From Roseateles_C aquae (lineage in GTDB: Bacteria; Pseudomonadota; Gammaproteobacteria; Burkholderiales; Burkholderiaceae_C), in the NCBI RefSeq assembly GCF_032337115.1, contig NZ_JAVXZY010000004.1:62001-126000 (forward strand): a DNA stretch of 64,000 nt, read 5' to 3'. The notes under the pieces were generated by a model. That model did not search any database. It was given only the letters and a program-made list of their open reading frames with translations, and was not told the origin of the DNA. Each line of letters opens with the position of its first letter. The stretch's first letter is position 1. Shown piece after piece: positions 9,272 through 17,568 of this stretch. The position numbers were made by a program, and so were the translations under genes.

Positions 9272-10308
9272 GCACGAACGCCCTGAAATCGCCCGTTGTC
9301 GCAACGCCGCGTGTCGCCAAGGACTGGTTGGCCATGCATATCTATCTGTCTGACCCGGCGCTCAACAATGCCTTTCTTTGCGAATGGATGCACCCACGCA
9401 TCCAGGCACTGCTTCAGCAAAACCTGGCCGAAGCCTGGTTCTTTGTCCGCTACTGGGAAGGCGGCCCGCATCTGCGCGTACGAGTCAAGGGCCTGAGCGC
9501 AAGTACGCGTGCCAGCCTGCTCGACGAGACCCGCGAGGCTGCGCAGCGCTGGCTTTCGCCGACACCGCCCAGTCGAGAGGCCTACTACGGTGCCCACGGA
9601 TTCGACGGCGCACCAGTGGACAAGGAACTGCTGCCCTGGCATGGCGAGGGTGCTGTCAATGTCGAGGACTACGAACCTGAGTGGGTGCGCTATGGCGGCG
9701 CTGAAGCGATGCTCATCAACGAGCGCCTGTTCGAACGATCCAGCCAGCTCTGCGTTGCCTTGATCAAGGCCAGCGGCGACGACATCGTCAAGCGCCTGGG
9801 CCTGAGCCTGGGAATGATGGCCGCGATCGCGCAAAGCATCTCGGCCGATGTCGCCAGGATGGCCGAATTCTTCGAGCACTACGCCGACTACTGGTCGCGC
9901 TATTCCAGCCAGACACGGACGCTGGCCGACCAGCTCGATCAGAACCAGCAGATCAGTGCCGCTGAGCTTCAGCGCCTGCGCGAGCAACTGCGCGAGGACA
10001 GCAATTCGCGCAGCCCGCAGGCGTTGATGCGATCTGCCTGCCAGCAAGCCATCCGTGGCTTGGGCGGCTTGCATGAGCAGGGCCGCCTGATCCTGCCCTT
10101 CGACGCTCAGCCCACCCGCAATGCCGGCGCTCACCAAGCCGCGATCTACAACATCATCAGCTCGCAACTGCACATGATGAACAACCGACTGGGCCTGGTG
10201 CCTGCGCAGGAGATATTCCTCGCCAAGCGGCTGTCCACGGCACTGCGCGCACTGCATGCCGAATCCGCAAGCGCCGCAATCGAACAGCTTGCCGAGGAGG
10301 TGCTGTGA
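9268..10308 (+). CDS. Stand-alone SpaB_C / thiopeptide-type biosynthesis domain protein
   Basis: A 346-residue protein opening with the hallmark of the thiopeptide-type biosynthesis family: DWLAMHIYLSDP near residues 20-31, then AWFFVRYWEGGPHLRVRVKG near 57-76. Members act either as the glutamate-elimination half of split dehydratases or as the pyridine-forming [4+2] cyclase (TclM-like). The upstream dehydratase already has its own such domain, so a second activity such as macrocyclisation is possible; that is inference. I chose the GTG at 9268 because it overlaps the previous stop (GTGA) and GGGAG lies about five bases upstream; the frame is open to 9226 only inside the upstream gene. The stop overlaps the following ATG. 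Confidence 0.8.
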   Translation: MSTNALKSPVVATPRVAKDWLAMHIYLSDPALNNAFLCEWMHPRIQALLQQNLAEAWFFVRYWEGGPHLRVRVKGLSASTRASLLDETREAAQRWLSPTPPSREAYYGAHGFDGAPVDKELLPWHGEGAVNVEDYEPEWVRYGGAEAMLINERLFERSSQLCVALIKASGDDIVKRLGLSLGMMAAIAQSISADVARMAEFFEHYADYWSRYSSQTRTLADQLDQNQQISAAELQRLREQLREDSNSRSPQALMRSACQQAIRGLGGLHEQGRLILPFDAQPTRNAGAHQAAIYNIISSQLHMMNNRLGLVPAQEIFLAKRLSTALRALHAESASAAIEQLAEEVL

Positions 10309-11474
10309 TGAAGGCCGAACTGCTGCTTGCCTGGGAGCACCTGCGCTTCCATCGCCTTCGCAGCGCGCTGCTGCTGATCAGCATCGCACTGGCCTTCGCT
10401 GCCTACGGCGTGCTGGGCACACTGCGCTTTTCACTGAACAGCGGTGACGACGGCGTCTCGCAAACCCGGCTGATCGTCACGCATCAGGCAGGTCTGATGG
10501 AACCGCTGCCGCTGGCGCACCTGGCTCGCATCCGCGCTCTGCCTGGTGTTGCCGACGTTGGCCACGCCACTTGGATGGGCGCCTACTTCCAGGACCAACG
10601 CCAGATGCTGATGCTGTTCGCCGTCGACCCCGCCGTTTGGATTCATCAGCATCCCGACATGAGCATCGGTGCCGGTGCCCAACAGGCCTTCCTGAGCCAG
10701 CGCAACAGCATCCTGGTCAGCGAAGCTCTGGCCAGCAAATTTGGCTGGCGGGTCGGCGATATCGTCCCGCTGGGCAGCATCCTGTTTTCACCTCGCAACG
10801 GCGAGGCGGCCTGGCCGTTCCGCGTCGCCGGCGTATTCACCAGCAGCGACGACGGTGGCGGGCGCAACTACATCATCAGCCACTACGAGTATCTGAACGA
10901 GGGCCGCGAGTTCTGGCAGAACACTGTTGGCACCTTCATGGTCACGGCGTCGCCAGGCCATCAGATACAGACACTGGCCGGGCTGATCGACGCCGAATTC
11001 GCCAGCAGCGATGCGCCGACTTCCAGCAACACCGATCAGGCCTTTCATGCCGAGTTCTTTGCCCAGTTCGGCAATGTGGCGCTGATGATCAAGGCCATCA
11101 TCGCTGCCGCCTTTGCGTCCCTGGTGTTGGTCGTCAGCAGCACGATGGCGCTGGCAGTACGACAGAGCACTCGCGATATCGGCGTACTCAAGGTGCTCGG
11201 CTATTCGCATCTGCGCGTGCTGCGGCTGATTCTGCTGCAGACAGCCGGATTGATTCTGCTCGGCGCGACAGCAGGCTTGGGTATCGCTGCGGCGGTGAAT
11301 GCCGCCGTGACTCGCAGCCTCCCGCAGTTCATGCCCGATGTCGTGATGCCGATGCCGGTTCTCGGCGAGGCCGTGCTGATCATCGTCGGCATGGGCCTGC
11401 TGATCGCCGCGCTGCCGGCAGCGCTGGCCTTGCGCATACGTCCCATACAAGCCTTTGCCATCGAGCAGGGCTGA
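10308..11474 (+). CDS. FtsX-like ABC transporter permease (first of two)
   Basis: A 388-residue inner-membrane protein of the MacB/DevC permease type: one N-terminal transmembrane helix (LLLISIALAFAAYGVLG), a long periplasmic domain of about 220 residues, and three C-terminal helices (around AAFASLVLVVSSTMALAV, AGLILLGATAGLGIAAAV and AVLIIVGMGLLIAALPAA). TRDIGVLKVLGYS after the second helix is the typical FtsX cytoplasmic turn (R.iGvlkAlGas). The ATG at 10308 is preferred over the GTG at 10305 because AGGAGG then sits seven bases upstream. It probably pairs with the second permease at 12699, the adaptor at 13895 and the ATPase at 14981 to export the mature peptide. Confidence 0.85.
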   Translation: MKAELLLAWEHLRFHRLRSALLLISIALAFAAYGVLGTLRFSLNSGDDGVSQTRLIVTHQAGLMEPLPLAHLARIRALPGVADVGHATWMGAYFQDQRQMLMLFAVDPAVWIHQHPDMSIGAGAQQAFLSQRNSILVSEALASKFGWRVGDIVPLGSILFSPRNGEAAWPFRVAGVFTSSDDGGGRNYIISHYEYLNEGREFWQNTVGTFMVTASPGHQIQTLAGLIDAEFASSDAPTSSNTDQAFHAEFFAQFGNVALMIKAIIAAAFASLVLVVSSTMALAVRQSTRDIGVLKVLGYSHLRVLRLILLQTAGLILLGATAGLGIAAAVNAAVTRSLPQFMPDVVMPMPVLGEAVLIIVGMGLLIAALPAALALRIRPIQAFAIEQG

Positions 11475-11506
11475 GCCCCCGCCATTCGCCCCAGGAGACA
11501 GCCACC

Positions 11507-12691
11507 ATGAAAAGCATCGCATTCATCGGCGCCAGTGAGGCGCATCTCGATCGAGCTCGCGCACTCGGCTACCGGATTCATCTGGTGCAACAAGCAAAGA
11601 ACATCTCGACGCGCCTGCTCGCTCTCGCCGACGACGCCCTGCTGTGCGACTACGAAGACCCCACCAACGACGCCAAGGTGCTGGCCTACTTGCGCGCCAG
11701 TGATGCCCTGAGGCCGATCTGCTTCAAAGACGAAGGCCTGCTACCCATAGGCCGCTACATGGACCAGCTCCATGGCAGCACCTCATACTCAGCGCTGGCC
11801 CAGGCGTTCACGGACAAGGTGAAGATGCGTGAGCTGCTGGCGGGCACCGCGCTGGACAACGTCGCCTTCCAAGCGATCGCCCATCCGCACGACCTGACCC
11901 TGGCGGCGCGCCGGCTCGGCTTTCCCTTCATCGCCAAGCCGCGCTTCGGGGTCGGCAGCCAGGGCATCAAGCTGGTGCGCACGGCCGGCGAACTGGAGCA
12001 GCTGCAACTCGACGATCCCTACATCGCCGAGCAGTACATCGACGGCGAAGAGTTCTCCGTCGAGAGCTTCTCCGATGGCGGTCGCCACACCATCCATGCG
12101 ATCACCCACAAGCTGCTCTTCCCCGGCAACGGCTCCCAGTTCGTAGAGCGCGGCCATCAGATCAGCCTTGACTACAACAGCGGCGAGCAGGCGCAAGGCA
12201 TCCATGCCGCGGTGCAGCTTTTCCTCGATCGCATTGGCATGCGGGACGGGGTCTCCCATACCGAGCTCAAGGTCTGCAACGGACAGGTGCACATCATCGA
12301 ATCGCACAACCGCGCTGGCGGAGACTCGATTCCAAACCTGGTACTGCTGAGTACCGGCGTGGACTTGTTCGAGCTGCAGATTCGCCAGGCCGCCGGCGAT
12401 GCCGTCGACACCGAGGCCAGGCCGCTACGCTGCAATGCGGGCGTGCTGTTCTTCGACTTCAAGCCCGGGCAGATGCGCTACATCGCCGGCGTGGAACGGG
12501 CGCTGCTGCACCCACAGGTCAAGAACCTGTACCTGCCGAAGATGAACGGTGCCGAACTGAAGCAGCCTCGTTCCTCGTTCTCGCGCAACGGCTATGTGGT
12601 CGGTACAGCGCCGACAGACAGCTCTGTGATCGCATTGCTGCAGGGCGTGGAGAGCTCGCTGCTGGTTCGTTATGAAGACACCAAGAACTGA
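11507..12691 (+). CDS. ATP-grasp domain ligase
   Basis: A 394-residue ATP-grasp enzyme resembling the carboxylate-amine/L-amino acid ligase branch. It has an N-terminal Rossmann-like pre-ATP-grasp part (IAFIGASEAHLDRARALGY), an ATP-binding lysine and glycine-rich loop (PFIAKPRFGVGSQGIKL near 139-155), EQYIDGEEFSVESF near 173-186, and metal ligands in HTELKVCNGQVHIIESHNRAGG near 252-273. Such enzymes join a carboxylate to an amine through an acyl phosphate. In a peptide cluster it might add an amino acid to the product, form an amide or provide self-protection; the sequence does not decide. AGGAGA sits about nine bases before ATG 11507, and the gene lies between the two permease genes. Confidence 0.82.
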   Translation: MKSIAFIGASEAHLDRARALGYRIHLVQQAKNISTRLLALADDALLCDYEDPTNDAKVLAYLRASDALRPICFKDEGLLPIGRYMDQLHGSTSYSALAQAFTDKVKMRELLAGTALDNVAFQAIAHPHDLTLAARRLGFPFIAKPRFGVGSQGIKLVRTAGELEQLQLDDPYIAEQYIDGEEFSVESFSDGGRHTIHAITHKLLFPGNGSQFVERGHQISLDYNSGEQAQGIHAAVQLFLDRIGMRDGVSHTELKVCNGQVHIIESHNRAGGDSIPNLVLLSTGVDLFELQIRQAAGDAVDTEARPLRCNAGVLFFDFKPGQMRYIAGVERALLHPQVKNLYLPKMNGAELKQPRSSFSRNGYVVGTAPTDSSVIALLQGVESSLLVRYEDTKN

Positions 12692-12698
12692 GGCGCCC

Positions 12699-13898
12699 AT
12701 GTCTACCAATGCGCCCCGACTTACCGGCCAGCTCAGCGCCCTCTTGCGCGTCTCCGTTTCCAGCCTGTGGCAGAGCAAATGGTCCAGCTTGACCATCATC
12801 AGCTGCGTGATGCTCGTCGTTCTGGTGTTGATGGGCTTTCTCGCCATGGCCGCCGGCTACGAAAACAGCCATCGCAACAGCGGCGCAGCAGACCTTGCGG
12901 TGCTGATGGCCGAGGAAGCTCGCTCGGAGTCCAGCAGCCGCATCAACCGCGATCAGCTGTCCCTGCTGGAGGGCGCGCCCGGCATTGCCCACGACCTCAA
13001 CGGCACCCAGCTCTCTGCCGAGTTCTGCATGACCGTTGCCGCACAGAGGCGCGCCGGTGAGCAAAGGCTGAACATCAGCCTGCGCGGCTTGCAGGCACAG
13101 GGCCGCGCCCTGCGGCAGGGCTTCCGCCTCGTCGGCGGGCGGATGTTTGAAAGCGGGCGCAACGAGTTGATCGTCGGTCGCGCCCTGGCCACGCAGATTC
13201 CGACGCTGGCGATCGGTCAGACGACCAGGCTGGCCGGGCGCGACTGGTTGATCGTCGGTCATTTCTCGCTCGACAGTCAGGTCTTCGAAGCCGAGGCCTG
13301 GGGCGATATCACCGCGGTGCAGTCGGCCTACGGTCGAGCCAATCAGTACCAGTCGATACGCCTTCGCTTGCAGGGGCCTGACAGCACCGCCGCCCTGGCA
13401 AAGCTGCAAGAGTTCAACAGCCAGGATCAGCGCCTCAAGCTGAACGTACAGACAGAGCGCCAGTTCTACCAGCGCCAAAGCGAGGGCACCAGCAATCTGA
13501 TGGTCTACCTGGGCTGGCCTTTGGCCATGGTGCTGGCCGTCGGCACCCTGGCCGGCACCTTCAACACCATGTTGATCGCCGTCCAGGCCCGCCGCCACAG
13601 CCTGCGCGTGCTAGCGCTGCTGGGTTTCCAACCTGGTGCGGTGTTCGCAGCCGTGCTGTTCGAGGCCCTGTCGCTTGCGCTGATCGGTGGCTTGCTTGGC
13701 ATTGCCTTGTCACTCTTGATCTTCAACGGCCTGCAAGACAGCACCGTCGGCGCCGGCTTCATCAGCAGCCACTTCAACTGGCGAGTTGACCTCGCCAGCA
13801 TGTCGAAGGCGCTGACCATGGCGCTGCTGCTGGGGCTTCTCGGCGGCCTCGCACCGGCCTGGCGCTGCCTGACCCCAACCCAAGGAACACCCTCATGA
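12699..13898 (+). CDS. FtsX-like ABC transporter permease (second of two)
   Basis: A 399-residue permease with the same plan as the gene at 10308: an N-terminal helix (LTIISCVMLVVLVLMGFLAMAAG), a periplasmic domain containing VGGRMFESGRNELIVGRALA (typical MacB periplasmic segment), and C-terminal helices at about residues 268-290, 310-345 and 365-390 with ARRHSLRVLALLGFQPGAV as the cytoplasmic turn. ATG 12699 follows GAGG by five bases; the in-frame ATG at 12672 would overlap the ATP-grasp gene. The stop overlaps the adaptor start (ATGA). Two different permeases beside one ATPase suggest a heterodimeric membrane unit. Confidence 0.85.
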   Translation: MSTNAPRLTGQLSALLRVSVSSLWQSKWSSLTIISCVMLVVLVLMGFLAMAAGYENSHRNSGAADLAVLMAEEARSESSSRINRDQLSLLEGAPGIAHDLNGTQLSAEFCMTVAAQRRAGEQRLNISLRGLQAQGRALRQGFRLVGGRMFESGRNELIVGRALATQIPTLAIGQTTRLAGRDWLIVGHFSLDSQVFEAEAWGDITAVQSAYGRANQYQSIRLRLQGPDSTAALAKLQEFNSQDQRLKLNVQTERQFYQRQSEGTSNLMVYLGWPLAMVLAVGTLAGTFNTMLIAVQARRHSLRVLALLGFQPGAVFAAVLFEALSLALIGGLLGIALSLLIFNGLQDSTVGAGFISSHFNWRVDLASMSKALTMALLLGLLGGLAPAWRCLTPTQGTPS

Positions 13899-14950
13899 AG
13901 ACCAACACCGCCAGCTCGAATGATCGCGCGGAACTGCTGCGCCGATTGGCATCGCCGGCAACCGCCACCGGCCCGGCCGAAGCGGCATCACCCGCAGGGC
14001 AAATGCTCGCCTGGCCAAGACTGCCCCGTTGGGCATGGCTGCTGATTGGCGCCCAGGCTGCGGTGCTGGCCGGCATGGCGATTCGCCAGCCAGCCCGGAT
14101 CGCCGACGCTTCTGTGGTGCCAACGGCGCAGGCCACACCAGCGCCAGCGCCGGTAGCGGCTGCGACCAAGCCAACGCCAGGGGCCAGACTGGAGGCGTCG
14201 GGCTTCGTCACTGCGACACGAATGGCCACGGTATCCGCGCGCACCATGGGGCAAATCAGCGAACTGCTCGTTGAAGAGGGTGCACGTGTCGAGAAAGGGC
14301 AGGTGCTGGCCCGCATCAGCAGCGACCACGCACAGATGGAATTGCGACTGGCCGAGGCTCAACAACAGGCAGCCCTGGCGCGCATCCAGAGTGCCGAGGC
14401 CGAGCAGCGCGAGGCACAGCGCAACTTGCAGCGCGAGATCTCGCTACAGGATCAGCAGTTCTCTAGCGAGGCGCGCGTCAGCAAGGCGCGCACCAGTGCC
14501 GAGACGGCCTTGGCCGCCGTGCAAAGCGCGCGTGCTGACGCCGCTTTGGTGGATCTGCAAGTACAGCGTCAACGTCAGCTGCTCGACGACTACGTCGTTC
14601 GCGCGCCGTTCGCAGGCGTTGTGCTGGCGCGCAACGCGCAAGCTGGTGAGATCGTCGCACCAAGCGGCGCCGGCGGTGGCTACACACGCACCGGCATCTG
14701 CACCATCGTCGACATGAAGTCGCTGGAGATCGTTGTTGATGTCAACGAGGAAATGATCACCCGCGTCCAACCAGACCAACAGGTCACGGCCGAGCTTTAC
14801 TCGCACAAGGGCTGGCGCTTTCCCGGCCGCGTGCTGCGTGTGATGCCTAGCGCGGATCGCGCCAAGGCCACGGTGCGTGCCCGTATCCAGCTGCTGACGG
14901 ACGACCCGCGCATCCTGCCGGATATGGCCGTGAAGGTGGCTTTTCTTTGA
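13895..14950 (+). CDS. HlyD/MacA-type periplasmic adaptor
   Basis: A 351-residue membrane fusion protein. One transmembrane segment lies near residues 48-64 (WLLIGAQAAVLAGMAI), followed by a Pro/Ala-rich linker, a biotinyl-lipoyl half (GQISELLVEEGARVEKGQVLARI near 112-134), a coiled-coil hairpin rich in Gln/Glu/Arg/Ala (about 138-220), the second lipoyl half (YVVRAPFAGVVLARNAQAGEIV) and a beta-barrel part. It should link the ABC permeases to an outer-membrane channel in a Gram-negative envelope. No TolC-like gene is in the window, so a housekeeping channel would be needed. The start overlaps the permease stop by four bases, with AAGGA upstream. Confidence 0.88.
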   Translation: MKTNTASSNDRAELLRRLASPATATGPAEAASPAGQMLAWPRLPRWAWLLIGAQAAVLAGMAIRQPARIADASVVPTAQATPAPAPVAAATKPTPGARLEASGFVTATRMATVSARTMGQISELLVEEGARVEKGQVLARISSDHAQMELRLAEAQQQAALARIQSAEAEQREAQRNLQREISLQDQQFSSEARVSKARTSAETALAAVQSARADAALVDLQVQRQRQLLDDYVVRAPFAGVVLARNAQAGEIVAPSGAGGGYTRTGICTIVDMKSLEIVVDVNEEMITRVQPDQQVTAELYSHKGWRFPGRVLRVMPSADRAKATVRARIQLLTDDPRILPDMAVKVAFL

Positions 14951-14980
14951 TCCCAACGCCTTAGAGAACAGGAAGCAACC

Positions 14981-15700
14981 ATGGACACTCCCACCCCTCT
15001 GTTCCGACTGCGCCAAGTGCACAAGCGCTACAGGCGCGAAAGCGAGACCGTCACCATCTTCGACGGTCTGAGCATGGACATTCCTGCCGGCGACTTCCTT
15101 GCCATCATGGGCCCATCGGGCTCAGGCAAGACCACGATGCTCAATCTGCTCGGCGGCATCGACCGGATTGAGAGCGGCGAGCTGTGGTTCAAGCATCAGC
15201 GGCTGGATCAACTTGGCGAAGCCCAGCTGTCGCAATGGCGCGCCGAGAACATCGGTTTTGTCTTCCAGCACTACAACCTCTTGCCCATGCTCAATGTGGC
15301 GCGCAATGTTGAACTGCCGTTGATGCTGGGCAACTTCAGTGCAGCGCAACGGCGCGAGCGCGTCCAAACCGCGTTGGAGCTGGTCGGCTTGGCGAGCTTC
15401 ATGCAGCGCCTGCCCAGCCAGCTGTCTGGCGGGCAGCAGCAGCGCGTGGCCATCGCCCGCGCCATCGTTGCCAACAGTGAGCTGATTCTTTGCGACGAGC
15501 CCACCGGCAATCTGGACCGCCAGGCCTCGGGTGAAATCCTCGAGACCCTGCAGCTGCTGAATCAGGAGTTCGGCAAGACCATTGTCATGGTGACCCACGA
15601 CCCGCGCGCCGCAGCTGTCGCTCGCCGGCACTGCTGCCTGGACAAGGGTCAGTTCGTCGACCAGGCGGCGCCGGCGCTGCAGGATGCACTCCATGGCTGA
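14981..15700 (+). CDS. ABC transporter ATP-binding protein (MacB/LolD type)
   Basis: A 239-residue ATPase with Walker A GPSGSGKTT (near 47-55), Q-loop in FVFQHYNLLPMLNV, signature LSGGQQQR near 147-154, Walker B LILCDEPTG near 167-175 and a switch His in VMVTHD. It should power the FtsX-type permeases encoded just upstream. ATG 14981 follows AGGAAG by about six bases. Its 3' end overlaps the next gene, whose start lies inside its last codons. The full transporter set is permease, permease, adaptor, ATPase. Confidence 0.92.
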   Translation: MDTPTPLFRLRQVHKRYRRESETVTIFDGLSMDIPAGDFLAIMGPSGSGKTTMLNLLGGIDRIESGELWFKHQRLDQLGEAQLSQWRAENIGFVFQHYNLLPMLNVARNVELPLMLGNFSAAQRRERVQTALELVGLASFMQRLPSQLSGGQQQRVAIARAIVANSELILCDEPTGNLDRQASGEILETLQLLNQEFGKTIVMVTHDPRAAAVARRHCCLDKGQFVDQAAPALQDALHG

Positions 15701-17546
15701 AGCACTGCGGCTCTCGCCGGCACTGCGCCAGCAACTGCGCGAACTCGCGCTGGATGCCTATCCGCACGAGGCCTGCGCCGCCCTGCTCGGCCCTGTCGGT
15801 GCACTGGGAGTCAGCCAGGTGCTGCCACTGCCGAACAGTGCCACCGACAGCAAACAGTGTTTCGCGATCGCCGCCGATGAACTCTTGCGCGCCAGCCGCC
15901 TGGCACGCGCGCAAGGCTTGGAACTGAACGGCTTTTTTCACAGCCACCCCGAGGGCGATGCGCGCCCCTCGCTGGCCGATTTGACCCAAGGCCCCTCCTG
16001 GGCCGGCTACCTGCAGCTGATCATGGCCATCGATGCCAGCGGTCGGCATGAGTTGCGCGCTTACCAAACGGCCAGCGATTGCTGGCACGAGCAAGCCATT
16101 CACGGAGATTCACCCATGGCCACCGTCATCATCCCTACCCCGCTGCGCAGCTATGCGCAAGGTCAAGCTCAAGTACAGGCAGAGGGCCAGACAGTGGCCG
16201 AAGTGCTGCAAGCCCTGGTGCAGCATTGCTCGGCACTGCAGCAGCAGCTGTTCAACGACGAGGGCCAGCTGCGACGCTTCATCAATCTGTTCATCAATGA
16301 CGAGGACGTGCGCCTTCATGAGGGGCTGCACACCGCCGTGCAGGCAGGTGACCGCCTGGAGATTCTGCCGGCCATCGCTGGCGGCATCAGCTTCCCTGAA
16401 TGGCGTGGTCAGCTGCAGCAGACGCTGCCGCAGGTCGACGTCGGTGAGCTGTTGGCTGCACGTAGCAGCGGGCAAGCGCCGGTGCTGATCGACGTGCGTA
16501 CCGATGAGGAATGGGCCCAGGGCCATATCCCGGATGCCCTCCATCTGGATCGCGGCTTTCTCGAAGTAAAGGTCGAGAGCCTGGTGCCTGACAAGCAGAC
16601 GCCGCTGCTGGTCTGCTGCGAGTCTGGCACTCGATCGTTGTTCGCGGCCCTGGCCCTGCAGACGCTGGGCTATGCACGCGTGGCCAATCTGCGCGGCGGG
16701 CTCAAGGCATGGAAGGAGCTGGGCCAGCCGCTGATTCAGCCGCGCCTCTTGAGGCAGGACCAGCGCCGCCGCTATCTCCGCCACCTGGCCATTCCAGAGG
16801 TCGGCGAAGCTGGCCAGCTCAAGCTGCTTTCGGCCAGGGTATTGATGATTGGCGCTGGCGGTCTGGGCTGTCCGGCGGCCCTCTACCTGGCCGCAGCTGG
16901 CGTCGGCCGCCTCGGCATTGTCGACAATGATGTCGTCGACGAATCCAATTTGCAGCGGCAAGTCTTGCATAGCCACGAGCGCGTCGGCATGGCCAAGACC
17001 ACCAGTGCACGCCTGGCCATCGAGGCGCTGAATCCCGACGTCGAAGTGATTGAGCACCAGCAGCGTCTGCTGGCTGCCGACGCCCTGGCGCTGCTGCAGG
17101 ACTACGATCTGGTCATCGACGGCTCTGACAATTTCGCCACCCGCTACCTGATCAACGACGCCTGTGTGCAGCTCGGCAAGCCCTTTGTGCACGGCTCCGT
17201 GTTCCGCTTCGAAGGACAGGTCAGCGTGTTCTGGCCGGGACACGGCCCGTGCTATCGCTGCCTGCATCCAGAGCCGCCGCCACCGGCCCTGGCACCCTCT
17301 TGTGCCGAGGCCGGCGTGCTGGGCGTGCTGCCCGGCGTGATCGGGCTGCTGCAAGCGACGGAGGCGATCAAGCTGCTGCTCGGTCAGGGCGAGGCCCTGC
17401 TGGGTCGCAGCCTGCGCTACGACGCGCTGGCCGCGCGCTTTCGCGAGCTGCGCTACGCGGTCGACCCGCATTGCAGCTGCCAGGCCAGCGGCGCCGGCTT
17501 CAGCGCCTTGATCGACATGGACGCCGCGGTCTGCGCACTGGGCTGA
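15693..17546 (+). CDS. Four-domain sulfur-relay fusion: JAMM protease - CysO/ThiS-like carrier - rhodanese - MoeB/ThiF E1
   Basis: About 617 residues with four recognisable modules (numbering from ATG 15693). Residues 1-141 are a JAMM/Mec-type metalloprotease with all ligands: Glu in PHEACAALLG (about 26), His83-Ser-His85 in FFHSHP, and Ser93 and Asp96. Residues 142-231 are a ubiquitin-like sulfur carrier very like mycobacterial CysO (FINLFINDEDVRLHEGL, then LPAIAGG) with the Gly-Gly at 230-231 buried inside the chain. Residues about 235-345 are a rhodanese with active loop CESGTRS (Cys309). Residues about 350-617 are MoeB-like: GAGGLGCPAALYL, NLQRQVLH, DGSDNF and zinc pairs CYRC and CSC. By analogy with Mec-CysO-MoeZ and QbsD-QbsE-QbsC, the carrier would be freed by the JAMM part, adenylated and thiocarboxylated. 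It sits directly before YcaO-TfuA, so it may supply thioamide sulfur. The alternative ATG at 15684 has no spaced ribosome site. Confidence 0.88.
   Translation: MAEALRLSPALRQQLRELALDAYPHEACAALLGPVGALGVSQVLPLPNSATDSKQCFAIAADELLRASRLARAQGLELNGFFHSHPEGDARPSLADLTQGPSWAGYLQLIMAIDASGRHELRAYQTASDCWHEQAIHGDSPMATVIIPTPLRSYAQGQAQVQAEGQTVAEVLQALVQHCSALQQQLFNDEGQLRRFINLFINDEDVRLHEGLHTAVQAGDRLEILPAIAGGISFPEWRGQLQQTLPQVDVGELLAARSSGQAPVLIDVRTDEEWAQGHIPDALHLDRGFLEVKVESLVPDKQTPLLVCCESGTRSLFAALALQTLGYARVANLRGGLKAWKELGQPLIQPRLLRQDQRRRYLRHLAIPEVGEAGQLKLLSARVLMIGAGGLGCPAALYLAAAGVGRLGIVDNDVVDESNLQRQVLHSHERVGMAKTTSARLAIEALNPDVEVIEHQQRLLAADALALLQDYDLVIDGSDNFATRYLINDACVQLGKPFVHGSVFRFEGQVSVFWPGHGPCYRCLHPEPPPPALAPSCAEAGVLGVLPGVIGLLQATEAIKLLLGQGEALLGRSLRYDALAARFRELRYAVDPHCSCQASGAGFSALIDMDAAVCALG
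16104..16118 (+). promoter_or_regulatory. Candidate internal ribosome binding site and in-frame start
   Basis: GGAG at 16104-16107 lies eight bases before an in-frame ATG at 16116. This ATG begins MATVIIPTPLRS, exactly the natural N-terminus of the CysO-like domain. Internal initiation would give a separate carrier-rhodanese-MoeB protein lacking the JAMM protease. It may instead be a relic of the fusion of two formerly separate genes. No experimental support is available. Confidence 0.4.
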
Positions 17547-17568
17547 CGGAAACTGACGGAGCAAGGTC

